Shown: positions 47,845-56,980, numbered from the stretch's first letter. The stretch: 64,000 nt of DNA from Flavobacterium ginsengisoli (GCF_029625315.1 NZ_CP121110.1:1355501-1419500); one strand, 5' to 3'. The notes: generated from the letters alone by a model not told the origin. Numbers and translations: made by a program.

Positions 47845-47870
47845 TGCCAATGAAAATGAACTCATTGGCA
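47845..47870 (+). promoter_or_regulatory. Nine-base-pair hairpin in the leader of the multi-PAS kinase
   Basis: TGCCAATGA and TCATTGGCA surround an eight-base loop, 22 bases before the kinase ATG. It has no T run, so it is not a terminator. It may be an operator palindrome or an RNA hairpin that affects translation. Confidence 0.4.
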
Positions 47871-47892
47871 AGACAATAAAAACAAATTTTTA

Positions 47893-50715
47893 ATGAATAA
47901 TAACAACTATGATTTTTTAGCAAATGGCGGAGAAATGGGTAAACTTACCCGTACTAAAGATTGGAGCAATACAGCTGTTGGACCAGTAGAATCATGGCCT
48001 CAAAGTCTTCGCACTACTTTAGGAATTCTTCTAAACTCTAAATTTCCCATGTTTTTGTTTTGGGGACCAGATCATATTTGCTTTTATAATGATGCTTATC
48101 GCCCAAGTTTAGGAAATAATGGCAAGCATCCTTCTATTCTTGGAGAAAAAGGCGCTGATTACTGGTCTGAAATCTGGGATTTTATAAAACCTTTAATCGA
48201 TCAGGTACTACAAAAAGGTGAAGCCACTTGGCACGAAGACCAATTACTGCCAATTTATAGAAATGGCAAAATGGAAGATGTTTACTGGACCTTTAGCTAT
48301 AGTCCTGTAAACGACGAAAACGGAAAAACAAATGGTGTTTTGGTTATTTGCAATGAAACGACTAAACAAGTTATTACTCGCAAAAAACTCGAAGAAAGCG
48401 AAAGACGTTTTAGAAATACTGTTAAACAATTGCCACTCGGAATTTGTATTTTAAAAGGAGCCGATCTAATTGTCGAAATGGCCAATGCAACGTATCTTCA
48501 TATCATTGATAGAGAAGAAAACGCAATTTTAAATAAACCTATTTTTGATTCTGTTCCCGAAACCAGAGAAACAACATATCCTATTTTAAAAAATGTTTTC
48601 GAAACAGGAGAACCTTATTATGCAGATGAATTTGCTGTAACCTTAAATCGTTACAACAAACAAGAATTAGCTTATTTTAATCTTGTTTTTTATCCTGTAA
48701 AAGAAGACAACAACATTGCTGGAGTTACCGTTGTCGCTTATGAAGTTACCGAAGAAGTTAAAACTAGATATTTACTGGCCGAAAGAGAAAAAGCCTTTCG
48801 TGGCATTGTTATGGATTCGCCAATTGCAATGGCGATTTTTAGAGGCAACGATTTAACAATCGAAATGGCTAATAAAAGTATGATGCATAATATTTGGCAA
48901 AAAGAAGAAAAGGATTGTATTGGAATACCTTTATTGAAAGTTTTTCCGGAGTTAGAAAATCAAAAATATCCCGAATTATTGCATGATATTCTTGCAAGCG
49001 GAAAAACAATTCGCGAAAATGAAGCGATTGCCTATGTTGATATTAAAGGCAAACTGAAAAAATTCTACCTTGACTACGAGTATACACCGCTCTACGAAAA
49101 AAATGAAAAGGTTACGGGCATTATGTGTACTGTAAACGATGTTACTTCTAAAGTAAAATCAAGAAAAAAAGTTGAAACTGCAGAAGCAAGAGCACGTTTA
49201 GTCGCTGAAATTGCCGAAATTGCCATGTGGGATTTGAATCTTAAAACTAAGGAACTAATCTACAGCGATACCATTCTAGATATTTTTGGATTTGAAAAAG
49301 ATAAAAAAATTGTACATCAAGACATTCGAAGCCGTATTCTTCCAGAAGATGAACATATTGTTTTAGACGCTTTTGCGGAAGCATTAAAAACGGGAATTTA
49401 TAAATATGAAGCCCGAATTTTAAAACTAGACAATTCGATTGCATGGATTAAAGTACACGGAAAAATCTTTTTTGACGAAAATAAAGAACCATCTAAAATG
49501 CTGGGAACTGTAATGGATTTTACCGCCGAAAAAGAAAGCCAGCAGGTTTTGATGAAAAGCGAAAAAAAATTCAGACTCCTAGCCGACTCTATGCCGCAAC
49601 TTATCTGGACAAGCGACACTTTGGGAAATCTAAATTATTTTAATCAAACAATATATAATTATTCTGGATTGTCTAAGGAAGAAATTGAAAAAAATGGCTG
49701 GCTTCAAATTGTACATCCAGAGGATCGCGAAGAGAATGTAAAACTCTGGATGGAGTCTGTAAAAACAGGAAATGATTTTCTATTTATTCACCGTTTTAAA
49801 CGTTACGATGGCGAATACAGATGGCAACTCAGCCGTGCAATTGCACAACTAGACGAATTTGGAAAAGTGCAAATGTGGGTTGGAACTAGTACTGATATTG
49901 AAGAACAGAAAAACTTTACCAATCAGCTTGAAGATCAAATTATACAACGTACCACACAACTAGAACTCAAAAACAGAGATTTAGTTAATATGAATATCGA
50001 ACTGCAGTCATTTGCTTATATTTCAAGCCATGATTTGCAGGAACCTTTGCGAAAAATTCAGACTTTTGCCAGTCGATTGACCGATTTGGACGAGCAGAAT
50101 ATGTCGGCAAGTGCCAAAACTTATTTAAGCAGAATTGAGTTTTCGGCAAAAAAAATGCAGAATCTCATTCAGGATTTATTAACCTATTCTCGCGCCAATT
50201 CTGCCGATCGTGTTTTTACATTAGTCAAAATAGACGAAATTGCGGAAGAAGTAATAAGTGATTTTTCTGATCGAATTGAAGAAAAAAATGCTATTGTAGA
50301 ATATCATGATTTAGGAGAAGCTATTCTTATTCAGTTTCAGTTTAGACAGCTGTTGCATAATTTGGTAGAAAATGCTTTAAAGTTTTCTCTTCCTGGTGTA
50401 GCTCCAAAAGTAACAATTTCGGTTACAAAAGTTGATGGAAAATTATTTCCAAATGCTGAATTTAAAGACAAAATGTACCATCATCTTCAAGTGAAAGATA
50501 ACGGAATTGGTTTTGAATTGATTTATAAAGAAAAAATATTTGAGGTTTTTCAGCGCTTAAATACTGAAAGCGAATATAAAGGAACCGGAATTGGTCTTGC
50601 CATCGTGAAAAAAATCGTCGAAAACCACAAAGGCTTCATCACAGTTTCTAGCGAAAAAGGTAAAGGCTCTACTTTTAATATTTACTTTCCAGATTTATCT
50701 GAAATTAATATTTAA
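47893..50715 (+). CDS. Multi-PAS sensor histidine kinase
   Basis: This 940-residue cytosolic kinase has about five PAS units. The first (about 30-165) holds SWPQSLRTTLGILLNSKFPM, two PAS_4-like units follow (about 170-300 and 305-430), then two PAS_3-like units (about 435-555, MWDLNLKTKELIYSD; about 560-680, MPQLIWTSDTLGN). HisKA has YISSHDLQEPLRKIQ (His about 713) and HATPase has VKDNGIGFELIYKEKIF and GTGIGLAIVKKI. It has no membrane helix and would sense cytosolic or diffusible signals. The regulator encoded convergently overlaps its stop by 11 bases. Confidence 0.9.
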   Translation: MNNNNYDFLANGGEMGKLTRTKDWSNTAVGPVESWPQSLRTTLGILLNSKFPMFLFWGPDHICFYNDAYRPSLGNNGKHPSILGEKGADYWSEIWDFIKPLIDQVLQKGEATWHEDQLLPIYRNGKMEDVYWTFSYSPVNDENGKTNGVLVICNETTKQVITRKKLEESERRFRNTVKQLPLGICILKGADLIVEMANATYLHIIDREENAILNKPIFDSVPETRETTYPILKNVFETGEPYYADEFAVTLNRYNKQELAYFNLVFYPVKEDNNIAGVTVVAYEVTEEVKTRYLLAEREKAFRGIVMDSPIAMAIFRGNDLTIEMANKSMMHNIWQKEEKDCIGIPLLKVFPELENQKYPELLHDILASGKTIRENEAIAYVDIKGKLKKFYLDYEYTPLYEKNEKVTGIMCTVNDVTSKVKSRKKVETAEARARLVAEIAEIAMWDLNLKTKELIYSDTILDIFGFEKDKKIVHQDIRSRILPEDEHIVLDAFAEALKTGIYKYEARILKLDNSIAWIKVHGKIFFDENKEPSKMLGTVMDFTAEKESQQVLMKSEKKFRLLADSMPQLIWTSDTLGNLNYFNQTIYNYSGLSKEEIEKNGWLQIVHPEDREENVKLWMESVKTGNDFLFIHRFKRYDGEYRWQLSRAIAQLDEFGKVQMWVGTSTDIEEQKNFTNQLEDQIIQRTTQLELKNRDLVNMNIELQSFAYISSHDLQEPLRKIQTFASRLTDLDEQNMSASAKTYLSRIEFSAKKMQNLIQDLLTYSRANSADRVFTLVKIDEIAEEVISDFSDRIEEKNAIVEYHDLGEAILIQFQFRQLLHNLVENALKFSLPGVAPKVTISVTKVDGKLFPNAEFKDKMYHHLQVKDNGIGFELIYKEKIFEVFQRLNTESEYKGTGIGLAIVKKIVENHKGFITVSSEKGKGSTFNIYFPDLSEINI

Positions 50716-51136
50716 ACACAAAATTAGATTGCGTAGGAATAAATTTTTTCCAATCAATCTGCATTGCATGTTCTATAGATTTTATAATGTCGTTCATTAA
50801 AACTGGCTTTGTAATAAAGCAGTTTGCGCCAAGACTACGGCATTTTTCAATAATGCCAGGTTCACTTGAAGTAGAATAAATTACAACTGGAACATCTTTT
50901 TTACAATCTGACTTTCGAAGTTCTTCTAAAACATCAAATCCGTTTTTTCCAGGCATATTTAAATCCAAGAAGACTACGTATGGCGTAACTGGCAGATCAG
51001 AAATAGCGTTTAAGAAATGTTGACCTCCAGAGTACGTTTGAAGTTTAATATTCTGGGGGATAGACTCTACTGCATCAGCAAAAATACACAAATCATCTTC
51101 GTCGTCATCGGTATAGAATATAGTAAAATCTGTCAT
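50705..51136 (-). CDS. Single-domain response regulator, convergent with the kinase
   Basis: This 143-residue receiver (FTIFYTDDDEDDLCIFADAV; Asp in YVVFLDLNMPGKNGFD; Lys in NCFITKPVLMND) belongs to the Rcp1-like class that pairs with phytochrome-like or PAS kinases. Its last codons overlap the kinase gene's 3' end on the opposite strand, so the two transcripts run into each other. It is the probable phosphate acceptor of that kinase. Confidence 0.88.
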   Translation of the reverse strand: MTDFTIFYTDDDEDDLCIFADAVESIPQNIKLQTYSGGQHFLNAISDLPVTPYVVFLDLNMPGKNGFDVLEELRKSDCKKDVPVVIYSTSSEPGIIEKCRSLGANCFITKPVLMNDIIKSIEHAMQIDWKKFIPTQSNFVFKY

Positions 51137-51374
51137 TGTGTCTTTTGGCTTAGAAATTTAAATCTCAAATATAATGTAATTTTATGTAACAAAGAGATCT
51201 TGAACTAATTTCTTACAAAACGCAAGCAAATTGAAATCTCATAATTTCTAAGTTTAATTATATAAGCTGTAAAAGGGTAAAAAGAACCAACTTTACTTTT
51301 AGCTTTTTCAAGTACAAGTAAAACTTTATTTGTCAAGCAATTAATTATAAAATATAACTTAAAAATATAATGTT

Positions 51375-51876
51375 ATGGGCGATCATAAAGACCTTACAGA
51401 TGAATTTGCAGTAGATAAAATAAAAGATCTTGTCGCGACATATAAAAACGTGCATGTTTTGCACATATAACGAATACAGAATTCAATCTCGACCAATGTC
51501 TGTTCAGAAAATTGACGACTTGGGACAGCTATGGTTCTTATCTGACAGAAATAGCGGTCAGAATGCCGAAATTACTTTAAATCCGATGGTCGAAATTTTC
51601 TTTGCAGAACCTCACGATAAGTTTTTAACGCTTCATGGAACAGCCAGTATTTCGTACGACCGAGAAACTATTGAGGAATTATGGAATCCTGCAGTAAAAA
51701 TCTGGATGCCGGGCGGTGTAGACGATCCGAATTTGAGTGTTATAAAATTTGTTCCTGAAGATGGTTATTATTGGAACAACAAAAACGGAAAAATGGTTGC
51801 TATTGCTAAGATGACCGCTGCATTAGTAACGGGAAAAACAATGGATGACGGAATTGAAGGAAGTTTGAAATTGTAG
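51375..51876 (+). CDS. General-stress PPOX (pyridoxamine 5'-phosphate oxidase-like) protein, frame broken near 51440
   Basis: The start is ATG 51375 (MGDHKDLTDEFAVDKIKDLV). One extra base between about 51436 and 51448 separates this from the frame reading IKTCMFCTYNEYRIQSRPMS; together they give 166 residues. The core is the flavin-binding split barrel (DDLGQLWFLSDRNSGQNAEI, VEIFFAEPHDKFLTLHG), as in Bacillus general stress protein 26. The break does not clearly fall at a GCAGC motif, unlike most others here. It probably binds FMN, F420 or haem; the role is unproven. Confidence 0.8.
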
Positions 51877-51884
51877 TTTTCTCT

Positions 51885-51978
51885 TTAACCGCTAAGTACG
51901 CAAAGGTTTACGCAAAGTTCGCTAAGATTATTTTTCTTTTGCGTGCCTTGCGTAAACCTTTGCGTACTTTGCGGTTAA
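51885..51978. repeat. Palindromic AACCGCAAAG-family element in a gap
   Basis: The arms TTAACCGCTAAGTACGCAAAG and CTTTGCGTACTTTGCGGTTAA bound an imperfect 94-base palindrome between convergent PPOX and DUF72 genes. This is the intergenic form of the element found inside coding sequence at 30631-30720 and 31918-32050. Confidence 0.75.
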
Positions 51979-51998
51979 ACAACATTTCTAGAATAAAA

Positions 51999-52712
51999 TT
52001 AAACAGTCATTCTTTTCAATTCTAAAGCATTTAAAATACCTGCTTCGCTTGCTGTGTTATTAAAATAGACAAATCCTTTCTTAGATTGAATTTTATGGTT
52101 TATGTGCTGTAATTCTTTTGTAGAATAGCTAGAATGAAACAATCTCGGAATTCCATGAAAACGAATGTAAAGCATTGGAAAATCTTTAAAAATAGTCTGA
52201 GGAAGATTGGGATGGCTAACACTACAGAATGTAATATTATTTGCTTTAAATGCATTCCAAACCTCATCATTCCACCAGCTTTCATGACGAAATTCTACTA
52301 CATTTTTAAAATCGTAGTTTAAAATTCCTAGTATTGCTCCTAGTTTTTCTTTGCTAAAGGCATAACTCGGCGGAAACTGAAATAAAATAGCTCCAAGTTT
52401 ATCATTCATTCCTTCTTTACAAATATTATAAAAATCGTTTAAACGGCTTTCGCAGTCTATCAGTTTTTTAATATGAGTAATTTCTTTTGGCACTTTGACC
52501 GAAAAGATAAAAAAGTCGGGCGTTTTGTTGTGCCAATTTTGAAAAATGCGAACGGTCGGAAATTTATAAAAACTGCCATTAAATTCATAAGTGTCAAAAT
52601 GTTGGCAATAAAATTCAAACCATTTTTTAGAGGGAAGATTTTGAGGATAAAAAACAGTTTTCCAAAAACTGTTGTAAAAGCTGGAACAACCTATTTTTAC
52701 TTGATTTTTCAT
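51999..52712 (-). CDS. DUF72 (YecE-like) TIM-barrel protein
   Basis: This 237-residue protein begins with the family signature VKIGCSSFYNSFWKTVFYP. It contains HFDTYEFNGSFYKFP, FIFSVKVPKEITH, GAILFQFPPSYAFS, NVVEFRHESWW and YIRFHG. The fold is TIM-barrel-like; the enzyme activity is unknown. Its start overlaps the end of the Nei gene by four bases (ATGA), so the two are co-translated and may work together. Confidence 0.9.
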   Translation of the reverse strand: MKNQVKIGCSSFYNSFWKTVFYPQNLPSKKWFEFYCQHFDTYEFNGSFYKFPTVRIFQNWHNKTPDFFIFSVKVPKEITHIKKLIDCESRLNDFYNICKEGMNDKLGAILFQFPPSYAFSKEKLGAILGILNYDFKNVVEFRHESWWNDEVWNAFKANNITFCSVSHPNLPQTIFKDFPMLYIRFHGIPRLFHSSYSTKELQHINHKIQSKKGFVYFNNTASEAGILNALELKRMTV

Positions 52713-53440
52713 ATATATAATTGTTGGCAGTTAGGGCAGAAAAAACTTCTGCGTTTTCGTTCTCCAGTCTGTTTTTTTTGAAATGGCAGATTACATCTTA
52801 AACAAACACTTTTAGTATAGGCTTCCCAATGTTTCTTGAGTTCAAACTTCTTCTTCCAATACAAAAATTCGAAGCTGTAAGTCGAACATTCGCCAATAAT
52901 CTGACTTTTTACATGAGGAGGAATTTTTTCTACAATCGATTCGGGATGAACATAACAGCGATATAAAACTTCATTTTTTATGATGTTCCCCACTCCAGAA
53001 AAAATATCTTGATCCAGAATCACATCGCAAATCATTTTTTCGGGCATTTTCTCAATACTCAACTGTGCTTTCTTCGGATTCCAATTTTCATTCATTACAT
53101 CAACACTCCAATCGTAATACGAATTAATGTCACCTTCTAGAATTTTAATCGAACAAGTATAAAAATTAAGTTCTCCATTATCAAATACTAAACTTAATCT
53201 GGGTTTAGATACCTTACGTTCGTTTATTCGGTAGGTTCCAAACATCAACAGATGAATTTTTACAGTAAAAGAATCAAAACAAATTAAAAAATGTTTTCCC
53301 CAGGTTTTAAAAGCAAGCACAGTTTTATTGTCTAGACGAGAAATATCTGCATGAGTATTCCCAGACACAGAAATCACTTTCTGTCCTGTAAACTGTTTCG
53401 CTTCTTCTTTTAAGATTACTATAGACGGACCTTCGGGCAT
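52709..53440 (-). CDS. nei: Endonuclease VIII/Fpg-family DNA glycosylase
   Basis: This 243-residue protein starts MPEGPSIVILKEE: after Met removal, Pro1 is the Schiff-base nucleophile and Glu2 the catalytic acid. The middle helix-two-turn-helix region has VILDQDIFSGVGNIIKNE. The C-terminus has a zinc finger (CLRCNLPFQKKQTGERKRRS, then FFCPNCQ) with four cysteines. It removes oxidised bases, more likely pyrimidines (Nei) than 8-oxoguanine. It is in a two-gene unit with DUF72 among other stress genes. Confidence 0.85.
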   Translation of the reverse strand: MPEGPSIVILKEEAKQFTGQKVISVSGNTHADISRLDNKTVLAFKTWGKHFLICFDSFTVKIHLLMFGTYRINERKVSKPRLSLVFDNGELNFYTCSIKILEGDINSYYDWSVDVMNENWNPKKAQLSIEKMPEKMICDVILDQDIFSGVGNIIKNEVLYRCYVHPESIVEKIPPHVKSQIIGECSTYSFEFLYWKKKFELKKHWEAYTKSVCLRCNLPFQKKQTGERKRRSFFCPNCQQLYI

Positions 53441-53507
53441 ATATATTATTTTTATTTAACTAAAAAATGCAGTTCGAAAACTGCACTTTCATTCATTTTT
53501 TGAAGCT

Positions 53508-54080
53508 TTATTCAATTTCGGCGGCTTCGAGATTTATAGCATTTACAGCAACTTGTGTAAGCATTTTATCTGCTCCTTTTTCTTCATCAAGCGTTTGCTC
53601 CAATAAAGTAGCGACTTCTGGCAGACCTAACGTTTCTGCAAATTGTCTTAAAGTACCGTAAGTGGCAATTTCATAATGCTCAATTTTCTGACTCGCTGCA
53701 ATAATTGCGGCATCTCGCACTACTCCAATTTCGGTTTCTTCCAACATTCCTTTGGCTTCTTCAATCAAACCTTCCATCGCGTCGCATTTTTTGGCTGTTG
53801 CTTTTTTACCAACAATTTCAAATACTTTTTCCAAACGAGTAATTTGCTCTTCCGTTTCAGTTAAATGATTATCAAGTGCATCTTTTAATTCAACAGAAGA
53901 AGCATTTTTCACCATTGTCGGCAAGGCTTTTGTCAATGCTTTCTCTGCCCAATAAATGTCTTTTAGACCATCTTCAAACAATTCTGTAAGTCCCGATGCG
54001 GCGTTCGACTTGGGCTTTGTTACTCCTCTTGGAATCGTTTCTTTTGCAGTAGTCGCTGTTTTATTATCTGTAGTTTTCAT
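53508..54080 (-). CDS. DUF892 (YciE/YciF-like) ferritin-like stress protein
   Basis: The start is taken as ATG 54080 (MKTTDNKTATTAKETIPRGV); the frame is open further upstream but without a good start. The 190-residue protein has the four-helix-bundle family signature LTELFEDGLKDIYWAEKALT. A Glu-rich set of helices follows (DNHLTETEEQITRLEKVFE, QKIEHYEIATYGTLRQFAE, LEQTLDEEKGADKMLTQVA) with E-x-x-H ligands for a di-iron centre. Relatives are induced by osmotic or oxidative stress. It is divergent from the acidic protein gene. Confidence 0.88.
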   Translation of the reverse strand: MKTTDNKTATTAKETIPRGVTKPKSNAASGLTELFEDGLKDIYWAEKALTKALPTMVKNASSVELKDALDNHLTETEEQITRLEKVFEIVGKKATAKKCDAMEGLIEEAKGMLEETEIGVVRDAAIIAASQKIEHYEIATYGTLRQFAETLGLPEVATLLEQTLDEEKGADKMLTQVAVNAINLEAAEIE

Positions 54081-54231
54081 GGTATTATTTTTAATGATTA
54101 ATAGGATTATAAAATTACTGCCTGTGTTTTGAGGGAGGTTATAAAATTTTAAATTAAAATTCCATTCTAAACACCTGTTAATTATACAATTACACTTCAT
54201 GATTCTATAATAGATTCGCATCTCTTCATGG

Positions 54232-54239
54232 TAGCTTTG
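54232..54239 (+). promoter_or_regulatory. Candidate -7 element for the acidic protein gene
   Basis: TAGCTTTG fits TAnnTTTG and lies about 28 bases before the ATG. No clear -33 element precedes it. Confidence 0.35.
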
Positions 54240-54267
54240 TAATTACTAATTATAAAAACTAGATGTC

Positions 54268-54789
54268 ATGAACACTATCAATAATAAAAACAGAATTAAT
54301 CGAGATTTGAATGAGCATATCTCAAGCGATAGAAATTTGAGCGAAGATCTTAAAGCTGATATCAAAAAACCTGATAACGATAACCGCGAAATTGCAGAAA
54401 GAGGTTATACGGTACGAAATGGTCATAATCCGAATAAACCGAATCCTGATCAAGATGATTATATCAACGATGATGATTTGGACGATTTAAATGACGATTT
54501 TCATACTGACAGAGATCTTGAAGACAATAACGATGATATTTATGAAGTTGAATTGGAAGATGAAAATGACGAATTCGATAATCCTTCAGATTTAAAAGAA
54601 GATGAATTTGACTTCAACGAAACTGAAGATGTTTTGGAAGATATTGACGATGAAGATTTTGATGATGATGATGAAGACGATTATGTTGAAGAAGATATTG
54701 ATGAACACGAAAATGATTATATTGAAGATGATGTTCAAGAAGACAAGGATGATGAAGAATATCCAGAAAATGATCCACGCAAATTCTAA
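54268..54789 (+). CDS. Highly acidic, probably disordered protein
   Basis: This 173-residue protein has a mixed, mildly basic N-terminus (MNTINNKNRINRDLNEHISS) and an Asp/Glu-dominated remainder (for example DIDDEDFDDDDEDDY), almost without hydrophobic core residues. It has no signal peptide or known domain. The predicted charge is strongly negative, so it is probably unfolded. It lies between stress-type genes and carries its own strong terminator. It could buffer metal ions or bind basic proteins, but this is only a guess. It is not a shadow: codon choice and flanking signals fit a real gene. Confidence 0.7.
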   Translation: MNTINNKNRINRDLNEHISSDRNLSEDLKADIKKPDNDNREIAERGYTVRNGHNPNKPNPDQDDYINDDDLDDLNDDFHTDRDLEDNNDDIYEVELEDENDEFDNPSDLKEDEFDFNETEDVLEDIDDEDFDDDDEDDYVEEDIDEHENDYIEDDVQEDKDDEEYPENDPRKF

Positions 54790-54810
54790 TATCTTATTCT
54801 ACTAAAAAAG

Positions 54811-54846
54811 AAAAAACCGTCTCGTAAATAACGAGACGGTTTTTTT
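54811..54846 (+). terminator. Strong bidirectional terminator
   Basis: The stem AAAAAACCGTCTCGT / ACGAGACGGTTTTTT has a five-base loop. It ends the acidic protein gene and probably also the convergent DUF5661 gene. Confidence 0.9.
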
Positions 54847-54865
54847 GAGCATAAAATTTAACTAC

Positions 54866-55513
54866 TTAATCTCCAATAATCTTCAATACTGGAATATCGT
54901 CCATACGCGCCAAGCGTTCTGCTAATCCTGCTCTGGCTTCGTTAAGTTCTTGTTCGGCTTTGCCCAATTCTATATACCATTTTTCTTTTCCAACTGGCGA
55001 TGTTTCTAATTTTCTAACAATTTCGTAGATTTCTCCCTCTGCTTCCATCACTTTCAGTCTTTTATAATAAGTCAAACTTTCCGTCATGTGTGCAAGTGCA
55101 ATCATAGCAGTTAAAAAAGGATGATTATTGGTCACATTTACATCTTTTACTCTGCCGTGTTCCAATTCAACTTTTAAGGCAAAAGCAAATTCTTCCATAT
55201 TAAAAGCTTCATGTTTACTTTTCGGATCCAAATAGGCTTTTATCGCATGCACATTATTCATTGTCGAAAGATCAACATCGGTATGTTTTTTATCATTTAA
55301 ATCTTTAAAAACAACATTTGCAATAGCTCTTGCCTCTGCAATTGTCGGGTCATTTTTAGGATTTTCAAAATCACGAACCGACCAATCCCAATCTTTAGGA
55401 TGAATCGGTTTTATGTATTTTTCACAAAAATCTACCACATCATTTTTTAGGCTTACCATTTGATCTTCTCTTTTAATGTAAACATCCTGATAAGCACCGC
55501 TTTTTGTTCCCAT
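54866..55513 (-). CDS. DUF5661-like protein
   Basis: This 215-residue soluble protein has the family-type core: FAFALKVELEHGRVKDVNVT, NNHPFLTAMIALAHMTESLT and YYKRLKVMEAEGEIYEI. Before it lies an extra N-terminal domain (MVSLKNDVVDFCEKYIKPIH, DPTIAEARAIANVVFKDL). The histidines and glutamates of the core could bind metal. Function is unknown. It sits after the DUF1328 gene, with a hairpin between. Confidence 0.65.
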   Translation of the reverse strand: MGTKSGAYQDVYIKREDQMVSLKNDVVDFCEKYIKPIHPKDWDWSVRDFENPKNDPTIAEARAIANVVFKDLNDKKHTDVDLSTMNNVHAIKAYLDPKSKHEAFNMEEFAFALKVELEHGRVKDVNVTNNHPFLTAMIALAHMTESLTYYKRLKVMEAEGEIYEIVRKLETSPVGKEKWYIELGKAEQELNEARAGLAERLARMDDIPVLKIIGD

Positions 55514-55537
55514 GACTTGCTTTTTTTAATGAAACCA

Positions 55538-55575
55538 CAAACGACACATCTACTAAGTGAAATGTGCCGTTTTTG
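55538..55575 (-). terminator. Hairpin between DUF1328 and DUF5661 genes
   Basis: The arms AAACGACACAT and ATGTGCCGTTTTT (one mismatch) surround a 12-base loop, in the minus-strand transcript between the two genes. On the plus strand it is followed by T; on the minus strand the T run is short, so termination may be partial. Confidence 0.5.
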
Positions 55576-55602
55576 ATTTGTTTGTATTTACTGATATTTC
55601 TT

Positions 55603-55767
55603 CTATACTCTTGTTGATCTTCCGCTGATTAAAGAAATAACGAAAAGAACTAAAAATATAAAGAATAAAATTTTAGCTATACTAGCAGCTCCAGCGGCAA
55701 TTCCGCCGAAACCAAATATTCCCGCCACTATGGCTAGAATAATAAAAGTGACTGTCCAACGTAACAT
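55603..55767 (-). CDS. DUF1328 (YtjA-like) small membrane protein
   Basis: A short 54-residue frame encodes [20 protein letters not shown], then [20 protein letters not shown] and [14 protein letters not shown]. This is the DUF1328 family almost residue for residue: MLRW start, FGFGG turn, IAKILFFIF second helix. Two membrane helices span the inner membrane. The role is unknown, but the family is commonly found among envelope and stress genes. It is too short for common ORF cut-offs. It lies between the topoisomerase and DUF5661 genes on the same strand. Confidence 0.88.
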   Translation of the reverse strand: MLRWTVTFIILAIVAGIFGFGGIAAGAASIAKILFFIFLVLFVISLISGRSTRV

Positions 55768-55843
55768 AATAATAGTTTTTTAGTTAATAAAGATTTTGTT
55801 TGCATTTCAAACTTTAAGCTTTTGGAGAGATGCAGTAACTCTT

Positions 55844-56938
55844 TTATGAACAAGGCGTTTCTAAATTGATCTCGTAATTCTGAATCAATTCAGAAAACGC
55901 TATTTCCGATTTTGTAAAATATTTTCGAGTGCTTCGGCTTTTCTTTGCCAAATCGAAATATTTCTGAATAGAACCGTCTTCGTAAGTGGAAATCAAAAGC
56001 GGGTGAACGTAATAATCTTTGCATACTTTTCTTGTATTTCCAAGAGCTTCAGCTGTTAAATCAAAAGCAGTTATGATATTCTGTTTGATTTCTTTTTCTT
56101 CTGAAGTGATTCCCATTTCCATTAAACTTTCAAAGAAAATAATTGATGCCGCCCAAGTTCTAAAGTCTTTCGCACTGAAATATTCTCCCGAAATATTGTG
56201 CAGATATTCGTTTACAGCATGGCTATCCAAAACTTTTCTTTCGCCATTTTTATCGTAATATTTAAAAACTTCGTAACCTGGAATTTCTTCGCAACGGCTT
56301 ACCAATTTTACCAACTTTTTATTGCGGGTTGTAATGGTATGAAGTTTTCCTTTTTTACCAATAAATTCAAATCTGAGTGAATTTTTATTGATGTTAATAT
56401 GTCGTTTTCTAAGAGTCGAAAGTCCGTAAGATTTGTTGTCTTTGGCATATTTCTCATTTCCGATTCGAATATGCGTCTCTTCCATTAATCGGATTACCAA
56501 AGCGATAACTTTTTCTTTAGACCATTCTTTCTTTTCCAAATCAGTATCGACTTGTTTTCTTATGGATGGTAGTTTAGCTCCAAATTCAGCTATTTTATAA
56601 AACTTTGTTTGGTTTCTAATCAGATTCCATTTTGGATGATAACGATATTGTTTCCTATTTTTTAGATCTGTTCCAACAGCTTGTAAATGACCATTTGTAA
56701 CACCTGTGATGCGAACATTTTCCCATGCGGGCGGAAGAACCAAACTATTAATTCGTTTAATTTCGTTTTTGCTCTTCACCTCTTTTCCATTCTTTTTATA
56801 AACGAAATTCTCTCCTTCACGGCAGCGCACAATTGTCAATTGCTTATCATTAATGTATTCTAAATCCAGTTTTTCGATCACTAGATGTGGCGCTTTTATT
56901 AGCTGATTCATTAAATTTTCTTTTCTCGCCGCATTCAT
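55844..56938 (-). CDS. DNA topoisomerase IB (poxvirus type)
   Basis: This protein of about 364 residues starts at ATG 56938 (MNAARKENLMNQL) or nine bases earlier. It has the N-terminal clamp region (LVLPPAWENVRITGVTNGHL, then GTDLKNRKQYRYHPKW) and the catalytic domain (THIRIGNEKYAKDNKSYGLS, SGEYFSAKDFRTWAASIIF). The active-site Tyr lies in LGNTRKVCKDYYVHPLL near the C-terminus. It relaxes supercoils by transient 3'-phosphotyrosine cleavage. In many soil bacteria this gene is grouped with stress genes, as here. Confidence 0.9.
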   Translation of the reverse strand: MNAARKENLMNQLIKAPHLVIEKLDLEYINDKQLTIVRCREGENFVYKKNGKEVKSKNEIKRINSLVLPPAWENVRITGVTNGHLQAVGTDLKNRKQYRYHPKWNLIRNQTKFYKIAEFGAKLPSIRKQVDTDLEKKEWSKEKVIALVIRLMEETHIRIGNEKYAKDNKSYGLSTLRKRHININKNSLRFEFIGKKGKLHTITTRNKKLVKLVSRCEEIPGYEVFKYYDKNGERKVLDSHAVNEYLHNISGEYFSAKDFRTWAASIIFFESLMEMGITSEEKEIKQNIITAFDLTAEALGNTRKVCKDYYVHPLLISTYEDGSIQKYFDLAKKSRSTRKYFTKSEIAFSELIQNYEINLETPCS

Positions 56939-56980
56939 GATATTCAAATTTTTATCACAGAAACAATACTGTATTAAAGT

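Noticed and set aside
54602..54805. Met/Lys/Ile-rich frame overlapping the acidic protein
   Set aside because: It is the +1 shadow of GAT/GAA-rich codons and has no independent signals.
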